This document shows positions 16,353 through 24,827 of a stretch of DNA of 42,836 bases, in pieces. The notes under the pieces are model-generated. The model saw nothing but the letters and a program-made list of their open reading frames with translations. It was not told the DNA's origin and searched no databases. Origin of the DNA: CAYZUC01 sp964481705 (lineage in GTDB: Bacteria; Bacillota; Clostridia; Lachnospirales; Lachnospiraceae); the NCBI GenBank assembly GCA_964481705.1, contig CAYZUC010000015.1, forward strand, positions 1 to 42,836, written 5' to 3'. The position numbers were made by a program, and so were the translations under genes. Every line of letters starts with the position of its first letter. Position 1 is the stretch's first letter.

Positions 16353-17417
16353 TTACCCGCAAAAATCTGTAACCGAATGACGCTCCTCTAAATGACAGGG
16401 AACGCTGATCTCGATGAGCTTTTCATTTTGTTCACCCGTTTCCTTAGAATCACTCTCTGACATAAGCTTTTCCAATAATAATCTGGCCGATTGTCTTCCT
16501 ATCTCTGCCAAAGGAAGTGCCATCGTCGTCAAAGAAGGTCGGAAGTACTCTGCGATGTCCTGATTATCAAAGCCAACAACGGAAATATCCTTTCCTACCA
16601 CTAGACCCTTTTCTTCCAGATAATCGTAAACACCACCAGCCATTCGATCTGCCATACATAAAATGGCCGATACCTTCTGTTCCAAAAGAAATGGAGTCTC
16701 TACATAGCCGGAATCTCTCTCCCAATTCCCATAGCGAATTACCTCTGTATCAGAAGGAATCCCAGCCTCTTCTAAAGCTCTAAGATAGCCTAAAAGTCTC
16801 TTCTGGGTATGAATATTATCTTTTCTTCCACCAATCACACCAATTCTTTGGTGACCTTTTGATAACAAATGTTTTGTTATTTCGTAGCTGCTTTCGATAT
16901 CATCGATGACTACTGATGGAATACATGTCGAACGTGAATATGCATAAGTCATAACTACCGGTACCGGAAAGCTGTCCGGTATACTTTGAATGATTCTTGC
17001 ATGTCCTGCGATATAAATAACACCATCTACTTTTAGAGAAATCATTTCTTGAAGTACTGGTTCTAATACAGAACGATACTCATCCTCCTGATCAAACCAG
17101 GAATCACTCCAACGTCCATACAAGCGAAGGTTTTGGACAATGGTGCGATAACCGCATTTTTCACAGTAAGCCATAATCCCCTCTACCATGGCAGGAGTGG
17201 TAAACTGCGCAATATCCTCAGCAATAATGCCAATGGTCATTGTCTTTTTTAAACGTAGCCCCTGTGCAATATAATTCGGATGATAGCCGGTCTCTTCTAT
17301 CATTCGAAGTACACGATTTTTTGTTTCCTCACTCGTCTTTTGTTTTCCATTTAAAATGTTTGAGACGGTGGTTGCCGAAACGTTACATTCCTTTGCAATC
17401 TCTTTGATTGTAATCAT
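16353..17417 (-). CDS. LacI-family transcriptional regulator
   Basis: This 354-aa protein has the LacI helix-turn-helix at residues 3-24 (TIKEIAKECNVSATTVSNIL), the hinge helix around 47-58 (YHPNYIAQGLRLKKT), and a periplasmic-binding-protein-type effector domain: VDGVIYIAGHA, VVIDDIESSYEITKHLL, RIGVIGGRKDN and ISVVGFDNQDIAEYFRP. Such regulators respond to sugars. It precedes the arabinose-polysaccharide operon on the same strand with a promoter and palindrome in between, so it is its likely repressor, with arabinose or an oligomer as inferred effector. The ATG at 17417 has AAAGG 9 bases upstream. Its own promoter has an extended -10. Confidence 0.92.
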   Translation of the reverse strand: MITIKEIAKECNVSATTVSNILNGKQKTSEETKNRVLRMIEETGYHPNYIAQGLRLKKTMTIGIIAEDIAQFTTPAMVEGIMAYCEKCGYRTIVQNLRLYGRWSDSWFDQEDEYRSVLEPVLQEMISLKVDGVIYIAGHARIIQSIPDSFPVPVVMTYAYSRSTCIPSVVIDDIESSYEITKHLLSKGHQRIGVIGGRKDNIHTQKRLLGYLRALEEAGIPSDTEVIRYGNWERDSGYVETPFLLEQKVSAILCMADRMAGGVYDYLEEKGLVVGKDISVVGFDNQDIAEYFRPSLTTMALPLAEIGRQSARLLLEKLMSESDSKETGEQNEKLIEISVPCHLEERHSVTDFCG

Positions 17418-17465
17418 CCTTATGACCTTTCTCTACTATACCTTTCGCGTTTTATTACTGTTTTC

Positions 17466-17493
17466 AGTATACCATATTTGAATGATTCTCCAA
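17466..17493 (-). promoter_or_regulatory. Probable promoter of the lacI-type gene (extended -10)
   Basis: On the minus strand TTGGAG (17493-17488), 16 bases and TGGTATACT (-10 at 17471-17466) give an extended -10 promoter. Downstream, near 17441-17456, the sequence AAAACGCGAAAGG shares the AAAACG half of the operon operator, so autoregulation is possible but unproven. Confidence 0.55.
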
Positions 17494-17618
17494 TCTTTTT
17501 TCTTTCCTTCTATAATAAAAGTTTTTTTGATTCTTTTCTCTTAAATCTTGCTATGCTATCCAAATTCTTGCTTTTCTTTGGCAATTTCTTCAAATACCTT
17601 CTTTTTATGGTTACAAAA

Positions 17619-17627
17619 TGGTATAAT
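17619..17627 (+). promoter_or_regulatory. Extended -10 promoter of the chemoreceptor-like gene
   Basis: TGGTATAAT fits the extended -10 pattern TGnTATAAT exactly. The -35 region is weak. It lies 46 bases before the ATG at 17674. No sigma-28 promoter is visible, so this gene does not look co-regulated with the flagellar operon. Confidence 0.6.
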
Positions 17628-17673
17628 AGACGCGTAAGTAGCACCTATCATAATTTGATTTGGAGGGTATCCT

Positions 17674-19722
17674 ATGAACACATTTTTGATTGTACTAATC
17701 ATTCTGGAAACCGTAGCACTTATTCTTCTCGGATTTGTCTTTTTCCGAAATAATAAAGCATATCTACGAATTATTAAAAAGGCCGAGCGAATCACTAAGG
17801 GTGAGCTAAATGTTGAAGACATCCTAACTGGAGATAGCAAGGGAAATCCCGACATTATTGCAGGTTCTTTTGATGCCATTAAAAATAATCTCATGACATT
17901 TATTGAGTCAACAAAAGTAAATGTAATCACGCTCTCCGATGCTATTGAAGTTCTTTCAAGAAGTGTCAACGCTAATCAGGCCGGTAACGAGCAGATTGCC
18001 CAAGGTGTAACTGAGGTGGCTCAGAAGTCTGTTGAACAGCTTGACATGGTAGAAAAGAATGTACAGCTGATAGAATCCAATAAAAATCAGGTTGAAGAAA
18101 TTGAAGAATTAATGAAGAGCATTCGCCAGAAGCTTGATGATACTGTGAATACCAGCAAGAAGGGTATTCAGGAAATCGGCACCTATGCAAAGGATGTTGA
18201 TCAGATTACCAACGACCTCTCCAATATCAATGTCATTATGGAAAAATTTAATGACGAAATACGGCAGATTGAAGAAGTCGGTGACTTCATATTAAGTATC
18301 AATAATCAATTAATGATGCTTGCCCTAAATGCTTCCATTGAAGCCGCACGCGCCGGTCAAGCCGGTAAAGGATTTGTCGTGGTAGCAGACCAGATGAACA
18401 AGATGTCTGCTGATACAAAAGAGGGCATGGAAAAGATTACCGGCATCCTTGGTGAAATTATCAACAGCAGTACTGAGGTAAATGAGAGCATTCACAATTG
18501 TGAATCTGCATTTAACAAGAGTAAGGAAACCTTTGAGATCGTCGACCAGTCCTTTAAGACGATTAACGAACAGGCCTTTACGATACATAGCAGTGTTCAG
18601 GAAATCTCCTCTATGACAGGACGAATTGCTGATAATTCCAAAGAGCTCCAAGTACAGTCGGATGGTCTGTATGATGCCTCTCACCAGATTAGCGAAACGA
18701 CCCACGAGATTGCCGCTGCTTCTGAAGAGACAGCCGCAGAATCTTCACAGATTAGCGTTAATGTAAATTCTTTGAACGGAATGCTGGGAGATATTCAAAA
18801 TCTATTAAAGCAATTCAATACAGCAGTCGTTCCGACAGAAAAAACGGCCAGCAAGGAAATCAAGATCGCCTTCCTTACCATGCTGGATAATGAGTTCTGG
18901 TTTGGGGTTCGAAAGGGAGCGTTCTTTGCAAAGAATGAATTAAATGGTAAAAAGGTTCTGATAGACTATATTCCATTGGGAACTGACGACCATGTAAAAT
19001 TAGAAGATCAGGTTCATGATAAAATACAGGATTTAATCCGTAAGAATTATGATGGAATCATCTTTCCCGGATTTTTAAACGCCGCAGTTCGTGATTTACA
19101 GGATGCTATTTCCAAGGGAATAAAAGTAATCTCCTTTAACTGTGATTGCAATCCTTCCGTTAAGAGATTGGCTGTCTTTAGTCCTAATGGTTTCGAGGCC
19201 GGCAGTATCGCAGGTAAACAGATGGTAAAAGCCCTAAGTCGGCATGGTAACATCTCAATTATCACTGGTGATTTAGCAATCCAGGTAAATAAAGAACGTC
19301 GTGACGGATTTATGAAGAAGATATCAGCCGAGAAGAATATGCATGTTGTCAGTGAGGATGCACTTCCAGATGTTGCTGATACTGTCTACAAGAAGGCGAT
19401 TGAACGTCTTGAGCAATTCCCTGATCTGAGTGCAATATACGTTACTTCAGGTCTGCAGGCCTCTGTTGCAAAAGCAATTGAGGATAAGCATCGTACAGGC
19501 AAGGTTGTTGTTGTTGGCTTTGATGATAATCAGGAAATCTTTAAATTTATTAAGAAGGGTATTATCTACGCAACCATCACACAGGATCCATTTGGTCAAG
19601 GACACGATCCTATTATATGGCTGTATAATCATCTGGTAACCGGCGAGTCCTTCCCACAGGAACAAATGGGATGCCGCTTATCTGTAATCAATCAAAAAAA
19701 TGTTGCTAATTTAATTATGTAA
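17674..19722 (+). CDS. Methyl-accepting chemotaxis-type protein with C-terminal sugar-binding (periplasmic-binding-protein-like) domain
   Basis: This 682-aa protein has one N-terminal membrane anchor (4-24) followed by a basic RNNKAYLRIIKKAER stretch, so the rest should be cytoplasmic. Residues ~25-80 are HAMP-like and ~95-380 form the long helical signalling domain. The hairpin tip LALNASIEAARAGQAGKGF (about 216-234) keeps the trimer-contact Glu and Arg of receptors, but the usual EVRxLAxxS after it is degenerate (QMNKMSADT). Residues ~395-682 are a Peripla_BP_4/sugar-type binding domain: IKIAFLTMLDNEFW, DGIIFPGF, KVISFNCDCN, ISIITGD, RRDGFMKK and KVVVVGFDDNQE. This order is the reverse of receptors whose binding domain is N-terminal and extracellular. 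GGAGGG lies 8 bases before the ATG. It is divergent from the lacI-type gene. Confidence 0.85.
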   Translation: MNTFLIVLIILETVALILLGFVFFRNNKAYLRIIKKAERITKGELNVEDILTGDSKGNPDIIAGSFDAIKNNLMTFIESTKVNVITLSDAIEVLSRSVNANQAGNEQIAQGVTEVAQKSVEQLDMVEKNVQLIESNKNQVEEIEELMKSIRQKLDDTVNTSKKGIQEIGTYAKDVDQITNDLSNINVIMEKFNDEIRQIEEVGDFILSINNQLMMLALNASIEAARAGQAGKGFVVVADQMNKMSADTKEGMEKITGILGEIINSSTEVNESIHNCESAFNKSKETFEIVDQSFKTINEQAFTIHSSVQEISSMTGRIADNSKELQVQSDGLYDASHQISETTHEIAAASEETAAESSQISVNVNSLNGMLGDIQNLLKQFNTAVVPTEKTASKEIKIAFLTMLDNEFWFGVRKGAFFAKNELNGKKVLIDYIPLGTDDHVKLEDQVHDKIQDLIRKNYDGIIFPGFLNAAVRDLQDAISKGIKVISFNCDCNPSVKRLAVFSPNGFEAGSIAGKQMVKALSRHGNISIITGDLAIQVNKERRDGFMKKISAEKNMHVVSEDALPDVADTVYKKAIERLEQFPDLSAIYVTSGLQASVAKAIEDKHRTGKVVVVGFDDNQEIFKFIKKGIIYATITQDPFGQGHDPIIWLYNHLVTGESFPQEQMGCRLSVINQKNVANLIM

Positions 19723-19753
19723 TAGTAAAGTAACTATAGAAAACAGTTCAAAC

Positions 19754-19787
19754 AAAACAGGTATCTATTGATTTAGATACCTGTTTT
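19754..19787. terminator. Bidirectional rho-independent terminator
   Basis: A perfect 14-base stem, AAAACAGGTATCTA (19754-19767) with TAGATACCTGTTTT (19774-19787), closes a 6-base loop. It gives a short T-run on both strands and lies between two convergent genes, so it can serve both. Confidence 0.85.
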
Positions 19788-19832
19788 CGTATTCTGATAT
19801 TTCTCTTTTACTTATGTCGTTATATCCGTTTA

Positions 19833-20777
19833 CTAATAATTTGCATTGTTATAAGGATCTTCGTATGTATTGCTGACATTGGGAATCGCCGATGCTCCAA
19901 TACTTACTTCCTGATATTCTCTGTTTGAAACAATATACCCTCTGATTGTGGTAGCTATGAAAAAGGCGATAAAACCATACCAGGCAATTCCAAAGAAGAG
20001 AAGAAACAGACCTTGTTCGCTTCCTAAGCCTGCCGCCTTCATGAGATAACCATTTGCATTGGAAAATGCCTTTTCAAATGCATCGCCGGTAGAAAGAGAA
20101 TCTATTGTTAGATATTTCTGGATATCGCTATTGAATTTCTCCATACTTTCTACTGTAAGAATCGGGTCCGTCTCATCTCCCTGCATTCCTTCCCATGACC
20201 AGTCTACAAAGTCAAGACTGTCTGCATCCTCCGGTTCGGAATATACCAATAGAAAGTGTTGTTCATCCGCAAAGTTATTTACGTAAAGAGAGTAGGCATA
20301 ATCTTCCAAGCTGTTATACTTACCCTGCCATTCAGAATCGTATACCGTAATGATGTAAGGGCATATTCCCGTCTTTGTCTCAAAGCTTTTCATACTCGTT
20401 TCCAATGCCCGATTGCTACCGATAGCACCAATCTCATCCTTAACATGCTCGCCAGGCGATGCATACACTGCTTTTAATGGTTTGGGTGGTATGACAACCT
20501 GACCTGCTGCTTTCCAAACCATCCCACCTGAAAAGATAAAAGGAAGCATAAAAATCATAACAAAAATAAGCAGCGCTTTGCTCATAGGTGTCGGTAATTC
20601 TCTGCCATATACGTATCTCTCCCTACCGTTTCTATCATAATATCGAAATCTTTTTGCATTAGGGAAATACCTCTTGGAAATACCTCTTCCGCTACTTCCT
20701 CCATGACTTCCGCCTCCAAAGCTGCCTCCGCTGTGACCGCCTCCGCTATGACTTCCTCCTCCTGAACTGTGTGGCAT
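19833..20777 (-). CDS. TPM-domain-like membrane protein with Gly/Ser/His-rich N-terminus
   Basis: This 314-aa protein begins with ~35 residues almost entirely Gly, Ser and His, then a basic, Tyr/Arg-rich stretch. A membrane segment follows (about 64-86), then a folded extracytoplasmic region (about 100-240), a second membrane segment (about 258-280) and a polar tail. The extracytoplasmic region, with KSFETKTGICPYIITVYD and EQHFLLVYSE, resembles the TPM (YgcG/Psb32-like) fold; I call this likely, not certain. The start MPHSSGGGS at 20777 has GGAGG 9 bases upstream; a reading 6 codons longer has none. It follows cysK on the same strand after 123 bases in which I see no terminator. Confidence 0.65.
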   Translation of the reverse strand: MPHSSGGGSHSGGGHSGGSFGGGSHGGSSGRGISKRYFPNAKRFRYYDRNGRERYVYGRELPTPMSKALLIFVMIFMLPFIFSGGMVWKAAGQVVIPPKPLKAVYASPGEHVKDEIGAIGSNRALETSMKSFETKTGICPYIITVYDSEWQGKYNSLEDYAYSLYVNNFADEQHFLLVYSEPEDADSLDFVDWSWEGMQGDETDPILTVESMEKFNSDIQKYLTIDSLSTGDAFEKAFSNANGYLMKAAGLGSEQGLFLLFFGIAWYGFIAFFIATTIRGYIVSNREYQEVSIGASAIPNVSNTYEDPYNNANY

Positions 20778-20900
20778 AATAGTTATCCTCCTCATGTGTT
20801 CTCATCAATGTTTCTTTCGTTCGTTCTCATTTATACTACTTCAAAACCATCTCATCTATTGTATAGTATTTCCTCTAAAGTGACAATACGCATCCGCGCA

Positions 20901-21836
20901 TCAGAATGAAAAGAGGGGCGTAGAAAGATAACGATCTCCTGAGTCAGGAAGCAATACAACGATATTCTTCCCTTTGTTTTCCGGTCGTGCAGCGATAATT
21001 GCTGCTCCCTTCAGAGCCGCTCCGGAAGAAATACCTACCAAAATTCCTTCGGTACGTGCGAACTCTCTACCTTCCGAATATGCATCTTCGTTTTCGATGG
21101 CAAGAACCTCATCTATCACGTCACGATTCAAAATCTTAGGAACAAATCCAGCTCCGATTCCCTGAATCTCATGTGTTCCACCAGTGCCCCCAGAAAGCAC
21201 AGGACTACCGGCCGGTTCGATAGCAATAACTCGAATACCCTTATTCTGCTCCTTTAAATACTCACCGATTCCTGTAATCGTTCCGCCTGTTCCCACTCCC
21301 GCAACAAAGAAATCTATCTTCCCATCGGTTTGTCTCCAGATTTCAGGACCTGTTGTCACCTTATGAATAGCGGGATTGGCAGGATTATCAAATTGCCCTA
21401 GAATAACTGCTCCCTCCATCTCGCGCTCAAGCTCTTCTGCTTTCTCAATAGCGCCACTCATTCCCTTGGCTCCATCGGTCAGAACAAGCTCCGCACCATA
21501 GGCTTTCAAAAGTGTCCTTCTCTCCATACTCATAGTCTCCGGAAGCGTTAAAATGGCATGATAGCCTTTGGCTGTTGCAACTGCTGCCAGTCCGATACCA
21601 GTATTTCCACTAGTCGGCTCAATAATGGTATCTCCCGGTTTTAGTTTTCCACGTCTCTCTGCATCTTCAATCATCGCCAGAGCAACGCGATCCTTTGTGG
21701 AGCCTCCTGGGTTTAGATATTCAAGCTTAGCCAGGATGTTGGCTCCTGGTACACCTGCACTGCGACTATAACGATTTAATCTCAGTAAAGGTGTTTCTCC
21801 AATTAGTTCCAGTGCGCTTTCTTTTATTTCTGACAT
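20901..21836 (-). CDS. cysK: Cysteine synthase A (O-acetylserine sulfhydrylase)
   Basis: This PLP enzyme makes L-cysteine from O-acetylserine and sulfide in the cytoplasm. The 311-aa length is normal. IGETPLLRLNR at the N-terminus, the PLP lysine K48 in GGSTKDR, the substrate loop EPTSGNTGIGLA, the phosphate-binding GVGTGGTITG and the C-terminal LPDSGDRYLST are all present, so it should be active. The ATG at 21836 has AAAGGA 6 bases upstream. It lies 54 bases after the RecD2 gene on the same strand; that gap is too short for a T-box leader. CysM or a cystathionine beta-synthase is less likely from the motif wording. Confidence 0.95.
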   Translation of the reverse strand: MSEIKESALELIGETPLLRLNRYSRSAGVPGANILAKLEYLNPGGSTKDRVALAMIEDAERRGKLKPGDTIIEPTSGNTGIGLAAVATAKGYHAILTLPETMSMERRTLLKAYGAELVLTDGAKGMSGAIEKAEELEREMEGAVILGQFDNPANPAIHKVTTGPEIWRQTDGKIDFFVAGVGTGGTITGIGEYLKEQNKGIRVIAIEPAGSPVLSGGTGGTHEIQGIGAGFVPKILNRDVIDEVLAIENEDAYSEGREFARTEGILVGISSGAALKGAAIIAARPENKGKNIVVLLPDSGDRYLSTPLFSF

Positions 21837-21890
21837 AGTTTCCTTTCTGAAGCATTCAGAGGCTTCACCCTGTTTATTTTACTTTATCAA

Positions 21891-24695
21891 TCATTCTCCC
21901 AGTCTCTCCTTGAGCAGAGAATTTCTCTTTGTCACTGTCACATTCCGCACCGCATAGGAAAGTGCTTTTCTCGTACCAACCATCACAAGAATTTGCTTTG
22001 CTCTTGTGATACCGGTATAGATAAGATTACGCTGCAGCATAACATAATGATTCATCAGAATTGGCATCACTACAATCGGGTATTCGGAACCCTGGGATTT
22101 ATGTATCGTTGTCGCATATGCATGAACCAGTTCATCTAGTTCTGTAATATCATACTCGATTGTCCGTCCATCAAAATTCACTTTCAGAGAACGGTCTTCT
22201 ACATTCACCGATTCTACAATTCCAATATCACCATTAAATACTTCTTTATCATAATCGTTCTTAATCTGCATGACCTTATCATCTGCGCGATACGCAAATC
22301 CGCTTCTTCGCAGGCACTCCTTTGCTATGGTGACTGCTCCTCTCCCCCGCATAAAAATCTCCTGTTCCGGTGGATTCAGTGCTTCCTGTAACGCCAGATT
22401 GAGATTGGTTGCTCCAACAACACCTCTTTGCATCGGTGTCAAAACCTGTATTTGAGAACTGCTGACATGATAATAGGAGGGAAGTTTCTTCTTTACCAGC
22501 TCCACAATCTGAGGTACTACCTTGTCGGCATCCTCATTTTCCATAAAGAAAAAATCAGAATTCTTTCCATTCGAGACATCCGGCATAATACCTTCGTTTA
22601 ACCGATGTGCATTCATGATAATCCGACTGCTTTGTGCCTGGCGAAAGATTCTTGTCAGTCGAATCACGGAAAATACGCCGGAATCAATGATATCACGAAG
22701 CACATTACCCGGTCCCACACTGGGCAGCTGATCAATATCACCTACCAATACCAATCGCATCTTTTCAGGAATCGCCTTTAGGAGAGAATTCATTAGAATC
22801 ATGTCAATCATAGAACACTCATCTACAATTAATACATCACCTTCCAGCGGATTCTCCTCATCTTTCTGATAACCCTCTGGTGGCTTACACTCCAATAATC
22901 GATGTATGGTCTTGGCCTCCAGCCCAGTCGCTTCGGTCATTCTCTTCGCGGCACGACCAGTAGGTGCTGCAAGTAGTATCTTTAATCCATAGGCTTTATA
23001 AGCGGAAATAATCCCATGCGTGGTGGTCGTCTTTCCGGTACCCGGTCCGCCAGTCAGCACCATTACTTTGGCTGTTGCCGCCTGTCGTATGGCCTCAGCC
23101 TGAATATCATCATATGCAATACCGACCTTTTCCTGAATCTTTTCCACATCAACCGAAAGCTGATCATTTCCTGTTTGTGACCGAAGTTCCATCAACCGGG
23201 TATAAAGTAAATCTCCCGCCGGTGTCGATGCAAGTTTCTTTAGCTTCCCTGCCACTCCGATTTCTGCATAGTAAAAGGGAGGCAAATAAACAGCATCTTT
23301 TTCCCACTGCTTCTCTGCAATCAGCTCTTCCCGCTTCAACATGTCATCCATAGTCATAATGACCGTCTCTTCGGAAGCATCCAGCAATTCGCAAGCTTTA
23401 TCGATAAGCTGCTGTCTTGTTGCATATACATGTCCATCACTCGACAGCTCAGAGAGAGTATACATAAGACCACTTCTTAAGCGTACGTACGACTCCTTTT
23501 CAAAGCCAAGCTTCGTTGCTATCTGGTCTGCTGTCACAAATCCAATGCCCCAGATGTCATCTGCAAGACGATAGGGATTCTCCTTCATGATTTTAATACT
23601 ATCATTACCATATTGCTTGTATATCTTTGCAGCAAATGATGTATTTACTTGATGTGCCTGTAAGAAAAGCATGATATTTTTTATCTCTCTCTGCTTTTCC
23701 CAGGATAATGCAATCATTTCTACGCGCTTTTTTCCAATCCCCTCTACCTCAATGAGGCTCTTGACGTTATCCTCAATAACGGAAAAAGTATCTACTCCAA
23801 ACTTCTGGACAATTCGCTTCGCAAAGGTAGGTCCTACCCCCTTAATCAAGCCGGAGCCAAGGTATTTCTCCATACCATAAACAGTAGCCGGCAGCGTCTC
23901 TTCCCAGTTCTCCGCGATGAACTGACGACCGAATTTTGCATCAACCTTCCAAGCTCCTTCCACCAATAAAACAGAGCCCACCGTCACATCAAGCAAATTG
24001 CCTACTACAGGTACAAGGTCAGCGTAATCCTTGATACGGCATTTGATAACCGTGTATCCATTCTCGGGATTTTGATAGGTAATTCTCTCAACTACACAAC
24101 GAATCTTACTAAACGTAGAACGGTGATTGTCACTTACTTCAGTTTTTGATCTGAGTTCTCTGGCAACGCATTCAAACACTTTCTGATTCATACGGCAATC
24201 ATTCAAGGCTCGATGTGCTCCCTCCGATGATATTCCGTAATACTCAGCCATATCACCCAATCTATGATGAGGAAGCTGTGGAAGATGGCTTCTGCATAAA
24301 AGCAGTGTATCCACATAATCATTGGTTAATGTCTTACCAAAGTATTTCTCACAATCGCGATACAGAAACTTCATATCAAAACTCTGAATATTATGACCAG
24401 CCAATACAGAATTGCCTATGAAATCCAAAAATTTTGACAAAACAAAATCAAAGGTAGGAGCTTTTGCGACCATATCATCTGTAATATGATTTACCGCGCT
24501 GGCTGCTCGAGGGATCCTTCTCCCTGGATTTACCAGCTCGCTAAATTCATCGACAACCTGACCACCTACTACCTTTACAGCAGAGATTTCAATTACCTCA
24601 TCATATTTCCAGGATATACCTGTTGTCTCAAGGTCATACAACACGTAATCCGGCACATAGTTTTTAATTAATTTTCCTTTGTTTTCACCTAACAT
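21891..24695 (-). CDS. recD2: DEDDh exonuclease fused to RecD2-type SF1B helicase
   Basis: This 934-aa protein joins two modules. Residues ~15-180 are a DnaQ/PolC-like 3'-5' exonuclease with YDLETTG (Asp21, Glu23), HNIQSFDMKF (Asp107) and GAHRALND (His161, Asp166), a complete DEDDh set. Residues ~198-934 are RecD2: the N-terminal ITYQNPENGYTVIKCR fold, helix-hairpin-helix repeats (KGVGPTFAKRI, VEGIGKKRVE), Walker A GGPGTGKTT (549-557), Walker B VDECSMI, VGDIDQLPSVGPG, RIFRQ, ATTIHKSQGSEY and YTGITRAK. RecD2 alone is usually near 730-850 residues, so the extra N-terminal module is real. It should unwind DNA 5'-3' and trim 3' ends in one polypeptide. The ATG has no Shine-Dalgarno, but a promoter places the transcript start at or next to it. 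Confidence 0.92.
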   Translation of the reverse strand: MLGENKGKLIKNYVPDYVLYDLETTGISWKYDEVIEISAVKVVGGQVVDEFSELVNPGRRIPRAASAVNHITDDMVAKAPTFDFVLSKFLDFIGNSVLAGHNIQSFDMKFLYRDCEKYFGKTLTNDYVDTLLLCRSHLPQLPHHRLGDMAEYYGISSEGAHRALNDCRMNQKVFECVARELRSKTEVSDNHRSTFSKIRCVVERITYQNPENGYTVIKCRIKDYADLVPVVGNLLDVTVGSVLLVEGAWKVDAKFGRQFIAENWEETLPATVYGMEKYLGSGLIKGVGPTFAKRIVQKFGVDTFSVIEDNVKSLIEVEGIGKKRVEMIALSWEKQREIKNIMLFLQAHQVNTSFAAKIYKQYGNDSIKIMKENPYRLADDIWGIGFVTADQIATKLGFEKESYVRLRSGLMYTLSELSSDGHVYATRQQLIDKACELLDASEETVIMTMDDMLKREELIAEKQWEKDAVYLPPFYYAEIGVAGKLKKLASTPAGDLLYTRLMELRSQTGNDQLSVDVEKIQEKVGIAYDDIQAEAIRQAATAKVMVLTGGPGTGKTTTTHGIISAYKAYGLKILLAAPTGRAAKRMTEATGLEAKTIHRLLECKPPEGYQKDEENPLEGDVLIVDECSMIDMILMNSLLKAIPEKMRLVLVGDIDQLPSVGPGNVLRDIIDSGVFSVIRLTRIFRQAQSSRIIMNAHRLNEGIMPDVSNGKNSDFFFMENEDADKVVPQIVELVKKKLPSYYHVSSSQIQVLTPMQRGVVGATNLNLALQEALNPPEQEIFMRGRGAVTIAKECLRRSGFAYRADDKVMQIKNDYDKEVFNGDIGIVESVNVEDRSLKVNFDGRTIEYDITELDELVHAYATTIHKSQGSEYPIVVMPILMNHYVMLQRNLIYTGITRAKQILVMVGTRKALSYAVRNVTVTKRNSLLKERLGE

Positions 24696-24702
24696 AATAT
24701 CT

Positions 24703-24731
24703 ATTATAAGTGAGTTTTATTTTCGTCGCAA
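24703..24731 (-). promoter_or_regulatory. Promoter giving a probably leaderless exonuclease-helicase mRNA
   Basis: On the minus strand TTGCGA (24731-24726), 17 bases and a perfect TATAAT (24708-24703) are followed by only 7 bases and then the ATG at 24695. Usual start-site spacing puts the first transcribed base at or one base before the start codon, which fits the absence of a ribosome binding site. Confidence 0.65.
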
Positions 24732-24827
24732 GCCATATAATTGTCCAGAAATTCCCTTGTAATATTTTACATTTAGTGCTACTATAAACGAGTGTTTTTA
24801 TACAGATAGAAATGGGAGGAGTATCGA

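Noticed and set aside
21837..21890. Possible T-box or other riboswitch before cysK
   Set aside because: Only 54 bases separate the recD2 stop from cysK, with no stem set or terminator; too short for a T-box.
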